DNA from: Actinomycetes bacterium
GTDB taxonomy: Bacteria; Actinomycetota; Actinomycetes; Mycobacteriales; Mycobacteriaceae
Assembly (NCBI GenBank): GCA_023388385.1
Contig: JAEWGK010000029.1
Coordinates: 1 to 8,541 of the forward strand
DNA: 8,541 bases
Reading direction: 5' to 3'
Positions 1-6,843 of the stretch are shown piece by piece (position 1 is the stretch's first letter; each line of letters starts with the position of its first letter). The notes beneath the pieces are model-generated. The model was not told where the DNA came from. It made no database searches and was given only the letters and a program-made list of their open reading frames with translations. The translations under genes were made by a program, and so were the position numbers.

Positions 1-333
1 AGGGAGGTCGGCTCCCAGGTCGTGGTCCTCCACGACCTCAACATGGTGGCCCGCTACAGCGATATCGTCGTCATCCTCAACGAAGGCCGGATCGCCGCCA
101 TCGGGGATCCCGGAGAGGTGATGACTCTGGAGCTCATCCAGGACATCTACGGGATGGACGCATGGCCGGTGGAGGTCAACGAGATCCGCCAATTCGTCTT
201 CGACACCCGCACGCACCACCGCGAAACCGTGGCCTCCGGATCGGCCGGCATAGAAATCTCGGAATCCGGCCTCCACGACGGGGAGTGCCCCGCATGCGCA
301 CCACCCACTGAGCCTCCGGAGCGCCGACGGTGA
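1..333 (+). CDS. Siderophore-type ABC transporter ATP-binding protein, C-terminal part (5' end outside window)
   Basis: This is the last 110 residues of an ABC ATPase that energises import of an iron-siderophore complex at the cytoplasmic face of the membrane (FepC/FecE/FhuC family). The frame is open to the left edge. What is visible is the H-loop (VVLHDLN, with the switch histidine), then ARYSDIVVILNEGRIAAIGDPGEV and the helix LIQDIYGMDA, which match this family closely. The Walker A, signature and Walker B motifs would lie upstream, outside the window. Family members normally end soon after the segment following 'IYGMDA'. Here roughly 50 further residues follow, polar and low in hydrophobics, including a Cys-Pro-Ala-Cys near the end and an RRR terminus. 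The stop TGA overlaps the GTG start of the next gene (GTGA), so the two are translationally coupled. The siderophore type (catecholate or hydroxamate) cannot be told from this fragment. Confidence 0.9.
   Translation, partial: REVGSQVVVLHDLNMVARYSDIVVILNEGRIAAIGDPGEVMTLELIQDIYGMDAWPVEVNEIRQFVFDTRTHHRETVASGSAGIEISESGLHDGECPACAPPTEPPERRR
318..321 (+). promoter_or_regulatory. Ribosome binding site deciding the start of the S9-family enzyme
   Basis: GGAG lies inside the end of the ATPase gene, eight bases before the GTG at 330-332. It supports the GTG as the genuine start and therefore the short length of the downstream protein: the enzyme is not simply a fragment whose true start lies further upstream. 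Confidence 0.6.
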
Positions 334-1556
334 CGGGCGACCGGCATCCGTCGCGCTCCGGCGGGCGGGGATCCCGCCACATCGGCATCCTCGCCGACAC
401 GGGAGCCGATGGCGTCCACCAGGTGTTCGACATTCACGGTATTTCAGGCGGCGCGTATGTGGCCGTGATCCACGAGGGTCCCGTCGAATCGATTGCCATC
501 ATGCGCGACGGCGCGATCCTCGCCCGCAGCAGCACCCCCGGGCGTTCACTGCGGTTGTCCGCCGACGATGGTGGCCTCACGCTGACGACCTCGACGTTTT
601 CGCGGCAGGACACCGTCCATCGGATCGATGTCCGGCGATCGGTGGCGGAGTGCTCCTTGATCTTGGACGTGCCGCTACCGGCACCGCCCGAGGGACATCT
701 CCCCGGGACGGCCACCTCCGCCGATGGGACGGCCATCCCGTATCAAGTGCACGTCGATCCCGACCATTGTCCGCTCGACGAGGACGGACGGCCCCACCCC
801 CGGGCCGTCGTCATGTACGTCTACGGCGGTTTCGGAGTGGTTCCCCGTCCTTTCCGCTCCGAGTCACTCGCCGGCGACTGGCTCTCTCACGGCGGAGGCT
901 ACGGGATCGCCCACATCCGCGGAGGAGGCGAATTCGGTCCGGCGTGGCATGAGTCGGGCATGCGTGCCGGCAAGAGGGCGGCGGCCTGCGACGCCGCCGC
1001 CGTCGTGACGGACATTCGGCGACGGGGGTTGGCTTCGCCGTCGACCATCGGCATCCACGCCATGTCCAACGGCGCCATTCCCGCATGCGCCCTGGCCCTG
1101 ACCCCCGACGACGATCCCCGCCATGCGCAGGTTGGCGCCGTCGCCTGCCAGGTTCCGCTCGCGGATCTGCGCGCCTTTCCCACCACCGTGCACGGCCGTT
1201 CGTGGATTCCCGAATACGGCGACCCCGATGAGCCGGCCCAGTGGAACGGCTGGATTTCGGATATCGATCCCCTGTCGCTCGCGCGGCGGGCGGCCGACCG
1301 CATGAACGGTCCGTCACTTCCCCCGTTCCTCGTCACCGGCTTCCGCGATGACGACGTCACTCCGGGCGGCGACGCCGTCCGCCTTGCCGGCGCGCTCAGG
1401 GCCGCCGGCGCCGACGTGACCTCCCCTCCGCTGCGTCCGGGAACCCACGTCGGGGCCATGTCCGACCGGGCTCGTGCCGCGGCGAGCGCCGAATTGTGGG
1501 CGTTTTTCCGCCGGACGCTGCTCGGGGCGCCAGGGGGCGGAACCGCTCCTGCGTGA
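330..1556 (+). CDS. Short prolyl-oligopeptidase-family (S9) serine hydrolase with truncated beta-propeller
   Basis: The protein has 408 residues, against about 700 for full prolyl oligopeptidases. Residues ~155-408 form the alpha/beta-hydrolase domain: oxyanion-side YGGFG (165-169), HIRGGGEFGPAWHESG (195-210), QVPLADLRAF (274-283), SWIPEYGDPDEP (291-302). The likely triad is Ser246 (MSNGA), Asp340 (FRDDDV) and His373 (GTHVGA). Residues ~20-150 resemble only the last blades of the usual propeller. No signal peptide is visible, so it is probably cytoplasmic. The GTG start is supported by an upstream GGAG and by the four-base overlap with the ABC ATPase. Oddities: the nucleophile motif reads AxSxGA, not the usual GxSxGG, and Asp342 occupies the place where prolyl oligopeptidases have a substrate-binding Arg. 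The family assignment is firm. The substrate is unknown; given the context, hydrolysis or processing of an imported siderophore or peptide is my inference. A decayed peptidase is the alternative. Confidence 0.85.
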   Translation: MTGDRHPSRSGGRGSRHIGILADTGADGVHQVFDIHGISGGAYVAVIHEGPVESIAIMRDGAILARSSTPGRSLRLSADDGGLTLTTSTFSRQDTVHRIDVRRSVAECSLILDVPLPAPPEGHLPGTATSADGTAIPYQVHVDPDHCPLDEDGRPHPRAVVMYVYGGFGVVPRPFRSESLAGDWLSHGGGYGIAHIRGGGEFGPAWHESGMRAGKRAAACDAAAVVTDIRRRGLASPSTIGIHAMSNGAIPACALALTPDDDPRHAQVGAVACQVPLADLRAFPTTVHGRSWIPEYGDPDEPAQWNGWISDIDPLSLARRAADRMNGPSLPPFLVTGFRDDDVTPGGDAVRLAGALRAAGADVTSPPLRPGTHVGAMSDRARAAASAELWAFFRRTLLGAPGGGTAPA

Positions 1557-1570
1557 CGGCCGGTCGTCAC
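1553..1570. terminator. Palindrome spanning both convergent stop codons, possible bidirectional terminator
   Basis: GTGACG (1553-1558) and CGTCAC (1565-1570) are perfect inverted copies, separated by G-CCGG-T. In the plus-strand transcript the inner G and T form a G-U pair around a CCGG loop. The arms contain the TGA of the S9 enzyme (1554-1556) and the reverse-complemented TGA of the hydrolase (1567-1569). No T-tract follows on either side, so intrinsic termination is uncertain. It is the only candidate in the ten-base gap between the convergent genes. Confidence 0.3.
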
Positions 1571-2646
1571 CACGAGCGGGCGCCGGGGTGCACTGGATCG
1601 TCCCCACCCGCCGCCGGCCACGTCTCGCGGATGAGCGTCTCCAGCGACGTGGCGACCAGCTCCGGCTGCTCCAGCTGCACCATGTGGCCGGCGCCGCGGG
1701 CGCGGACCAGGCGGGCGCCGGGCCAGTGCTCGATGATGTCGACGGCCCGGTCGAAGGGGATCATCAGGTCCCTGTCGCCCGCGACGACGATGCCCGGGAT
1801 ACCGGCAAGACGGGACACGCCCTCCGTCTCGTCGTGCATCTGCAGAGTGCCGAAGAAGTTGAGGATGGTCGTCGAGTCCGTGTCGTCGATCATCCGCTCG
1901 TTGAGCAGGACCAGCTCGCGGGCGACCTTCTGGTCACCGAACGAGCCGCCGCGAACCACGGGCACGATCCAGCGACCCGTGATGACGCGGACCTGATTGA
2001 CCAGCTGCGGTAGCATCGCCGCCCCACGCACCAGCGTCGAGCCGACGGGGTTCAGCACCATCTGCGGGATGCCACCCTTCTCCAGGCCGGAGGCGGCGGT
2101 GGCGACGAGCGCGACGGCGCGGACCCGCTCCATCGCCTCCGGGGCCACGCGCGCCAGCGCCATCGTGGTCATGCCGCCCATCGAATGGCCGACCAGGAGG
2201 ATGTCCCCGTACGGCACCCGCTCGCGCAGCACCGCGGCGAGATCGCGGGCCGTCCACTCGATGGTGCAGTTCGCCGCCTCCGGCTCCTCCGAGTCGCCGT
2301 GGCCGCGCTGATCCCAGAACAGCATGCGGATGCCGTCGCCGAACGCCTCGCGCAGCAGGCGGGCGACGAGGCACCAGCCGTCCATGCTCTGGCAGTAGCC
2401 GGGGGTGAACACCACCGTCAGCGGCGCGGTGGAGAAACCCGCCTCGCGGACGTGCAGGCCGATGCCGTCGTCCGCGGCGACGGTGCCCTCCCAGTTCGCC
2501 CGCGGCAGCTCGAGCCACTCCCCCGGCAGCGACTCCGCGTGGCGGGCGATGAACGCCTCCCGCAGGCCCATCGCGCCAGCTGCGGCCGCGGTGGCCAGGG
2601 CGCCCGCGCCGGCGACGAGGCCCCAGCCCGGAATCCGCCTGGACAT
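1567..2646 (-). CDS. Alpha/beta-fold hydrolase with hydrophobic N-terminus
   Basis: The product is 359 residues. Residues 8-28 form an Ala/Gly-rich hydrophobic stretch after MSRR, which could be a signal anchor or uncleaved signal; no lipobox Cys is seen. The hydrolase core follows: oxyanion-hole region TPGYCQSMDGW (81-91), WDQRGHGDSE (111-120), nucleophile elbow GHSMGG with Ser155, acid Asp291 or Asp293 in AGDRDLMIP (293 fits the usual spacing), and His321 in GAGHMVQLEQP. All triad residues are present, so an active esterase, lipase or related hydrolase is likely; the substrate cannot be told. The ATG at 2646 follows the alr stop by five bases, and GGAGG (2657-2661) sits ten bases before it. 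An open frame extends far upstream, but that part is alr read in the wrong frame. From memory, a hydrolase at this place after alr is common in corynebacteria, usually followed by tsaE, which is absent here. Confidence 0.88.
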   Translation of the reverse strand: MSRRIPGWGLVAGAGALATAAAAGAMGLREAFIARHAESLPGEWLELPRANWEGTVAADDGIGLHVREAGFSTAPLTVVFTPGYCQSMDGWCLVARLLREAFGDGIRMLFWDQRGHGDSEEPEAANCTIEWTARDLAAVLRERVPYGDILLVGHSMGGMTTMALARVAPEAMERVRAVALVATAASGLEKGGIPQMVLNPVGSTLVRGAAMLPQLVNQVRVITGRWIVPVVRGGSFGDQKVARELVLLNERMIDDTDSTTILNFFGTLQMHDETEGVSRLAGIPGIVVAGDRDLMIPFDRAVDIIEHWPGARLVRARGAGHMVQLEQPELVATSLETLIRETWPAAGGDDPVHPGARSW

Positions 2647-2651
2647 GGCCG

Positions 2652-3812
2652 CTACGCCTCCACGCGCACGACGCGGCCGCGCACGGCGGTGACGATTTCG
2701 TAGGAGATGGTGCCCATGGCGTCGGCGAGCTCCGTCGCCGTCATCTCGCCGCCGGAGCCGTCGCCGAAGATGCGGACCTCGTCGCCCGGATGCACCGCGT
2801 CGCCGACCTCGACGACGAACTGGTCCATGCACACCCGCCCCACCTGCGGGTACCGGCGGCCGCCGATGGCGACGGAGAACCGTCCCGACAGCGCCCGCGG
2901 CAGGCCGTCGGCGTAGCCCCACGGCACGACGGCGACGCGCGTGTCCCGCTCTGCCGTCCACGTGCGGCCGTAGCTCACGGCCTCGCCCGCCGGCACGTCC
3001 TTCACCAGCTGCACCCGCGACGTCAGGGTCATCGCCGGCCGCAGCCCGCCGATGGCGCCCGGGAACGGCTCGTGGCCGTAGAGGGCGATGCCGGGGCGCA
3101 CCATGTCGAACGCCAGATCCGGCCGCGACACCGCGGCCGCCGAGTTGGCCAGGTGGTTGACGGGCAGCTCCAGGCCCCGGTCGCGCAGGGCCGCGATGGC
3201 GTCGCGGAACCGCCCGGCCTGCATGTCGATGCTCGGGTGCCCCGGCTCGTCGGCGCACGCCAGATGGCTCATCACGCCGGTCACCTCCACGGCGCCGGAG
3301 CGGTGCGCCTCCGCCAGCGCGTCCGCGGCGGCCCCCAGATCGCCGGCGACGACGGAGAAGCCGCCGCGGTTCATGCCCGTGTCCGCCTTCACCGTCACCC
3401 GCGGGCGGCGGCCGACGCGCCGGCCCGCCGCGATGACCGCGTCCAGGTGCGCCACCGACTGCACGGCCAGGTCGACGTCCCGGCCGACGGCGCGCTCCAC
3501 GAGCTCCGCCTGGTGCCCGGGCTCCCAGATCCACGCGAGGATCGGCGCCCGCACCCCCGCGTCGCGCAGCGCCAGCGCCTCGCCGGGCGTGACGACGCCC
3601 AGCTGGTCCGCTCCCCCCTCGAGCGCCGCGCGGGCCGCGGTCGCCGCACCGTGCCCGTACCCGTCGGCCTTGACGACGGCCATGACGCGCGGCGCCCCCG
3701 ACGCCGCGCGGACGCGGGCGACGTTGGCGGCGATGGCGGACGCATCGATCCGGGCGACGGTCAGGGCCGTCGAGGGGTCCGGGCTGCGGCGGGAGCTGTG
3801 GGCGAATCGCAT
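2652..3812 (-). CDS. alr: Alanine racemase
   Basis: This PLP-dependent enzyme interconverts L- and D-alanine in the cytoplasm and supplies D-alanine for peptidoglycan. The protein is 386 residues, normal for the family. The PLP-binding lysine is Lys48 in VVKADGYGHG (46-55). Other family landmarks are KADTGMNRGGF (142-152), SHLACAD (182-188), HLANSAA (220-226), MVRPGIALYG (237-246), the second catalytic base Tyr281 in VSYGRTW, PWGYADGLPR (297-306) and the C-terminal VGRVCMDQF. The start is the ATG at 3812, four bases after the nnrED stop; alignment with the usual beginning of the fold (near TVARIDASAIAANV, 18-31) leaves a 17-residue polar leader. The Shine-Dalgarno sequence is weak, consistent with translational coupling to the upstream gene. 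The gene is closely followed by the hydrolase gene. All catalytic residues are present. Confidence 0.96.
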   Translation of the reverse strand: MRFAHSSRRSPDPSTALTVARIDASAIAANVARVRAASGAPRVMAVVKADGYGHGAATAARAALEGGADQLGVVTPGEALALRDAGVRAPILAWIWEPGHQAELVERAVGRDVDLAVQSVAHLDAVIAAGRRVGRRPRVTVKADTGMNRGGFSVVAGDLGAAADALAEAHRSGAVEVTGVMSHLACADEPGHPSIDMQAGRFRDAIAALRDRGLELPVNHLANSAAAVSRPDLAFDMVRPGIALYGHEPFPGAIGGLRPAMTLTSRVQLVKDVPAGEAVSYGRTWTAERDTRVAVVPWGYADGLPRALSGRFSVAIGGRRYPQVGRVCMDQFVVEVGDAVHPGDEVRIFGDGSGGEMTATELADAMGTISYEIVTAVRGRVVRVEA

Positions 3813-3816
3813 GCCG

Positions 3817-5478
3817 TCATTGTGCCACCGGGGCCGACGGTCCCAGTCCCGGGCCGACGACCGGGTCGTACCGCACCGTGCGCGGCGCGGCGTTGTGCGC
3901 GGCGGCGGCCGTGGCCTCCCGGACGGCATCCGCGATGAGGGACGCCGACGCTGGAGCATGGCCGGCCGGGGTGCGGGCGGCGATCTCCGCGGCGCGGGCA
4001 TGGATGGCCGCGGCGACGACGACGGGATCCGTGCCCCGGGGCGTCGCCGACGACGGGTCGCCGGCCGCCGCTGCGCGGGCGAGCCACGCACCGAGCATGC
4101 CCGACAGCACGTCGCCCGACCCAGGGGTCGCCGCCCACGACGTCTCGGCGTCGACGGCGGTGACGGTGACGGGGGCGTCCGCAGCGATGGCCCCGTCGGC
4201 CGCGACCGGGGCGGCGACCAGCGTGACGCGGCCCTTGAGCAGAACGGTCGCCCGCAGCGTCCGGGCCATGGCGACGACCGCCGCGATCGGGTCGGTTTCC
4301 ACCGCCGGCACGGCCCCGCCCAGGGAGCCCGCCAGCCGGGCGAACTCTCCGCGGTGCGGCGTGAGCACCGTGCGCGCGCCGCGGGCCCCGCGGGCGGCGA
4401 CGGCGTCGCGGAGGTCCTCGCGCTCCGCCAGCAGGGTCAGGCCGTCGGCGTCGAGGACGAGCGGCTCGCCGCGCCCGGCGAGCTCCCGGATCTCGGCGGC
4501 CTGCGCCTCCCCCATGCCCCGGCCCGGGCCCGCGACCCAGGCCTGGACGCGGCCGGCGGAGGCGACGTCGTCATGCGCCACCACCTCCGGCAGCGCGCGC
4601 GTCACCTCCGCGCGGCACGGGCCGACGTGGCGGACCATCGCGGACGTCGCGCGGACCGCGCCCGCGGTCGCCAGCACGCCGGCGCCGGGGAAGTCCGCCC
4701 CGCCCGCGCAGATGCCGGCGACGCCGCCGGAGTACTTGTCGTCGCGCTCCCCCGGCTCCAGCGACGGCAGGTCGATGACGGAGCGCAGCGCCCGCACGTA
4801 GCCGACGCTGACCTCGCGCTCCAACATGCGCAGCTGCTCCGCCAACGGCGCCGGACCGTGCCCGGGCAGGCCGATGTCCACGAGCGTCACCCGGCCGCAC
4901 TCGGGAGCGAGGACGTGGGCGCGGCGCAGCCCGCCGAACGTCACCGTCCGGTCGGCGATGACGTGGGGGCCGTCGACCGCGCCGGAATCCGCCGCGACGC
5001 CGGACGGCACGTCGACGGCGAGCATCGGCACGCCCGCCGTGGTGAGCTGGGAGACGAGCCCCGCCGCCTCCGGACGCAGGCCGCCGGAGCCGCCGATGCC
5101 CGCGATGCCGTCGATGGCCAGGTCGTGGACGTCGCCGCCGAGACCCCGGGCCGCGTCGACGACGACGCCGCCGGCGTCCTCGAACGACGCCAGCGCGGTG
5201 GCGTGCGCGGTGGAGCCGAGCAGCACGGCCTCTGCCCGGTGGCCCTCCGCCAGCAGCTTCGCCGCCGCGTAGAGCGCGTCGCCGCCGTTGCCGCCGGAGC
5301 CGGCGAGGACCAGCACGCGCCCGGCGCGGCCCTCCCCCGGCCTGTCCGCCAGCATCTCGCGCGCGACGTCGGCGACCGCCGCGGCGGCCTCCAGCATGAG
5401 CTCGTCCGGGTGCGCCTGGGCCTCCAGCAGCGGGCGCTCGCCCGCGCGGACCTCCTCGACCGAGTAAACGGGGTGCAT
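3817..5478 (-). CDS. nnrD: Bifunctional NAD(P)H-hydrate epimerase / ADP-dependent NAD(P)H-hydrate dehydratase
   Basis: The 553-residue fusion repairs hydrated NADH and NADPH. The N-terminal epimerase (YjeF_N, often called NnrE, ~1-225) interconverts the R and S hydrates; the C-terminal ribokinase-like dehydratase (NnrD, ~230-530) converts the S form back to NAD(P)H using ADP. Epimerase signs: AGSGGNGGDAL (59-69), DGIAGIGGSGGLRPEA (123-138), AVDVPSG (154-160). Dehydratase signs: DKYSGGVAGI (247-256), VAGPGRG (315-321), LDADGL (342-347), LTPHRGEFARL (372-382), LLKG (413-416) and the catalytic TPGSGDVLSG (451-460, Asp456), which has Ser where GTGD is more usual. The ATG at 5478 gives MHPVYSVEEVRAGE, typical for the family; the RBS is weak (a GGGG just upstream). 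A 69-base gap separates it from the MFS gene, and alr follows after four bases. Both halves appear intact. The name nnrE also applies to the first half. Confidence 0.95.
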   Translation of the reverse strand: MHPVYSVEEVRAGERPLLEAQAHPDELMLEAAAAVADVAREMLADRPGEGRAGRVLVLAGSGGNGGDALYAAAKLLAEGHRAEAVLLGSTAHATALASFEDAGGVVVDAARGLGGDVHDLAIDGIAGIGGSGGLRPEAAGLVSQLTTAGVPMLAVDVPSGVAADSGAVDGPHVIADRTVTFGGLRRAHVLAPECGRVTLVDIGLPGHGPAPLAEQLRMLEREVSVGYVRALRSVIDLPSLEPGERDDKYSGGVAGICAGGADFPGAGVLATAGAVRATSAMVRHVGPCRAEVTRALPEVVAHDDVASAGRVQAWVAGPGRGMGEAQAAEIRELAGRGEPLVLDADGLTLLAEREDLRDAVAARGARGARTVLTPHRGEFARLAGSLGGAVPAVETDPIAAVVAMARTLRATVLLKGRVTLVAAPVAADGAIAADAPVTVTAVDAETSWAATPGSGDVLSGMLGAWLARAAAAGDPSSATPRGTDPVVVAAAIHARAAEIAARTPAGHAPASASLIADAVREATAAAAHNAAPRTVRYDPVVGPGLGPSAPVAQ

Positions 5479-5530
5479 GGCCCCAGGCTACGTCGGCGCG
5501 GGCCACCCCGCCGACGCCTCCCGCGGGATG

Positions 5531-5547
5531 CGCCGTGCGTGACGGCG
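5531..5547 (-). terminator. Small hairpin directly after the MFS gene, weak terminator candidate
   Basis: CGCCGT (5531-5536) and ACGGCG (5542-5547) can pair in a six-bp stem with a five-base loop, starting immediately after the MFS stop. There is no T-run after it on the minus strand. It may attenuate read-through into nnrED, or be a chance result of the high GC content. Confidence 0.25.
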
Positions 5548-6816
5548 TCAGCCGCGCGACCCCCGCCGCGACGCCGACCCCCACGCCGCCAGCGCCAGGG
5601 CGCACGCCACGCCTGCCGCCCCCGCGGCGAGTACGCCGCTGGAGCCCTCGCCGAGCACGGCGGACGTCGGCACGCCCAGCAGAGCGCCCTGCTCCACCTG
5701 GCCGCCGACGAGCGCGCCGGCGGCGATGCCGAAGTTGAACGCCCCGGAGTTGAGCCCCGAGGCGGGCTCGCCGAGGTCGCCCGCGGCGCCAAGCACCCAC
5801 GCCTGCGACACCACCGAAATGGCGCCGGCGAACAGGCCCCAGCCGATCATGACGACGAACGCCGACGCCGGGGACTCGACGAACAGACGGAACACGACGA
5901 GCGCCGCCAGGACGCCCGCCGGCAGAACGACCACGGCGGCGCTGACGCTGCGGCGCAGCAGCGGCCCGGCCAGGAAGTTGCCCGCGAGCCCCGCGACGCC
6001 GAACGCCAGCAGCGCCGCGGAGATGCCGGACACCGGCACCCCGCCCAGGTCCTGCAGCAGCGGCGACGCGTAGGTGTACGCCGTGAAGTGCGCGGTGACC
6101 AGAAGGAACGTGAACAGCACGCCGAAGCGGACGCCGCGGTTGCCCCAGGCCCGGGCGATGTCGGCGAACGCCACCGCCCGCGAGACGGGCGTACGCGGCA
6201 GCAGCATGAGCACGACGACGCCGACGGCGCCCGCGGCCACGCCGACGGCCGAGAACGCCTGGCGCCAGCCGAACGTCTCCCCCAGCCACGTCGCCAGCGG
6301 CACGCCGAGCACGACAGCCGCCGCCGACCCGGAGAACGCCACCGTCAGCGCCTTCGGCCGGTCCCCCGGCGCCGCCATCCGCGTCACCGTCGCGCCGAGC
6401 AGCGACCAGAACACGCCCAGCGCCAGGCCGACCAGCGTCCGCGACGCCAGGTAGAACCACTCCGTCCGCGCCACCGACGTCGCGATGCCGGAGACCAGCA
6501 CGATGATGAGCGCCAGCGCCAGCACCACGCGCCTGTCGACGCGCCCCACGAGCTTCGGCGCCACGACCGCCATGCACGCGGCGAGGATGCCCGGCACGGA
6601 GACGCCCAGGCCGACCAGTGCGTTCGATGCGCCGAGGTCCTCCGCGACCAGCGTGAGGACGCCGATGGGCAGCTGCTCCATCGTCGTCATGATGAAGATG
6701 CCCAGGCCCAGCACGACGATCGCCGCCCACGGCGTCCCCGTCCGGACCCGCGGCCCGGGGCCGTCGCCCCGGGCGTCGTCACGCTTGTCGCGTTCGGTGC
6801 CGCCGACCTCCGCCAC
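5548..6816 (-). CDS. MFS transporter, DHA1 (AraJ/SotB-like) exporter family
   Basis: This is a 422-residue integral membrane protein expected to have 12 transmembrane helices and to export a small molecule by proton antiport. A charged N-terminus of about 28 residues is followed by TM1 (~30-52), which contains the TMEQLPIG stretch typical of DHA1 sugar and drug exporters. The loop 2-3 motif is APKLVGRVDRRVVL (86-99). Hydrophobic segments continue to the C-terminus, ending SRRGSRG. The start is chosen as the GTG at 6816, because AAGGGAG lies five bases upstream; the GTG at 6822 would sit directly on that site, and an ATG at 6903 would add a low-complexity leader encoded by a tandem repeat. It lies between glmS and nnrED. 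The substrate is unknown: sugars, amino sugars or drugs are all possible. Family is well supported, function is not. Confidence 0.88.
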   Translation of the reverse strand: MAEVGGTERDKRDDARGDGPGPRVRTGTPWAAIVVLGLGIFIMTTMEQLPIGVLTLVAEDLGASNALVGLGVSVPGILAACMAVVAPKLVGRVDRRVVLALALIIVLVSGIATSVARTEWFYLASRTLVGLALGVFWSLLGATVTRMAAPGDRPKALTVAFSGSAAAVVLGVPLATWLGETFGWRQAFSAVGVAAGAVGVVVLMLLPRTPVSRAVAFADIARAWGNRGVRFGVLFTFLLVTAHFTAYTYASPLLQDLGGVPVSGISAALLAFGVAGLAGNFLAGPLLRRSVSAAVVVLPAGVLAALVVFRLFVESPASAFVVMIGWGLFAGAISVVSQAWVLGAAGDLGEPASGLNSGAFNFGIAAGALVGGQVEQGALLGVPTSAVLGEGSSGVLAAGAAGVACALALAAWGSASRRGSRG

Positions 6817-6821
6817 TGCCA

Positions 6822-6828
6822 CTCCCTT
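6822..6828 (-). promoter_or_regulatory. Ribosome binding site deciding the MFS start
   Basis: The minus strand reads AAGGGAG here, five bases before the GTG at 6816-6814. This is the best Shine-Dalgarno match in the leader, and it argues against the upstream in-frame GTG (6822) and ATG (6903) starts. Confidence 0.55.
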
Positions 6829-6843
6829 CGTGATCGTCCCGTT

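Noticed and set aside
330..1556. S9 enzyme as a frameshifted remnant of a full-length gene
   Set aside because: The missing propeller is not found upstream in any frame because the ATPase gene occupies that sequence, and the start has its own RBS.
899..1621. 240-codon minus-strand open frame opposite the S9 enzyme
   Set aside because: No family motif, while the plus-strand frame has the full set of S9 landmarks.
2647..3534. Upstream extension of the hydrolase reading frame inside alr
   Set aside because: The extra ~296 residues are low-complexity Gly/Arg sequence from alr read out of frame; the hydrolase fold begins with the ATG at 2646.
2790..3938. 382-codon open frame on the plus strand opposite alr
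   Set aside because: The translation is rich in Arg, His, Pro and Ala with no recognisable motif; it is the mirror of a high-GC coding strand, and alr on the other strand is unmistakable.
3813..4091. Upstream extension of the alr frame inside nnrED
   Set aside because: Pro/Arg-rich shadow sequence; the ATG at 3812 lies just after the nnrED stop and gives a normal-length racemase.
4571..6730. 719-codon minus-strand open frame across nnrED and the MFS gene
   Set aside because: Gly/Arg/Ala-rich low-complexity product in the wrong frame of two well-supported genes.
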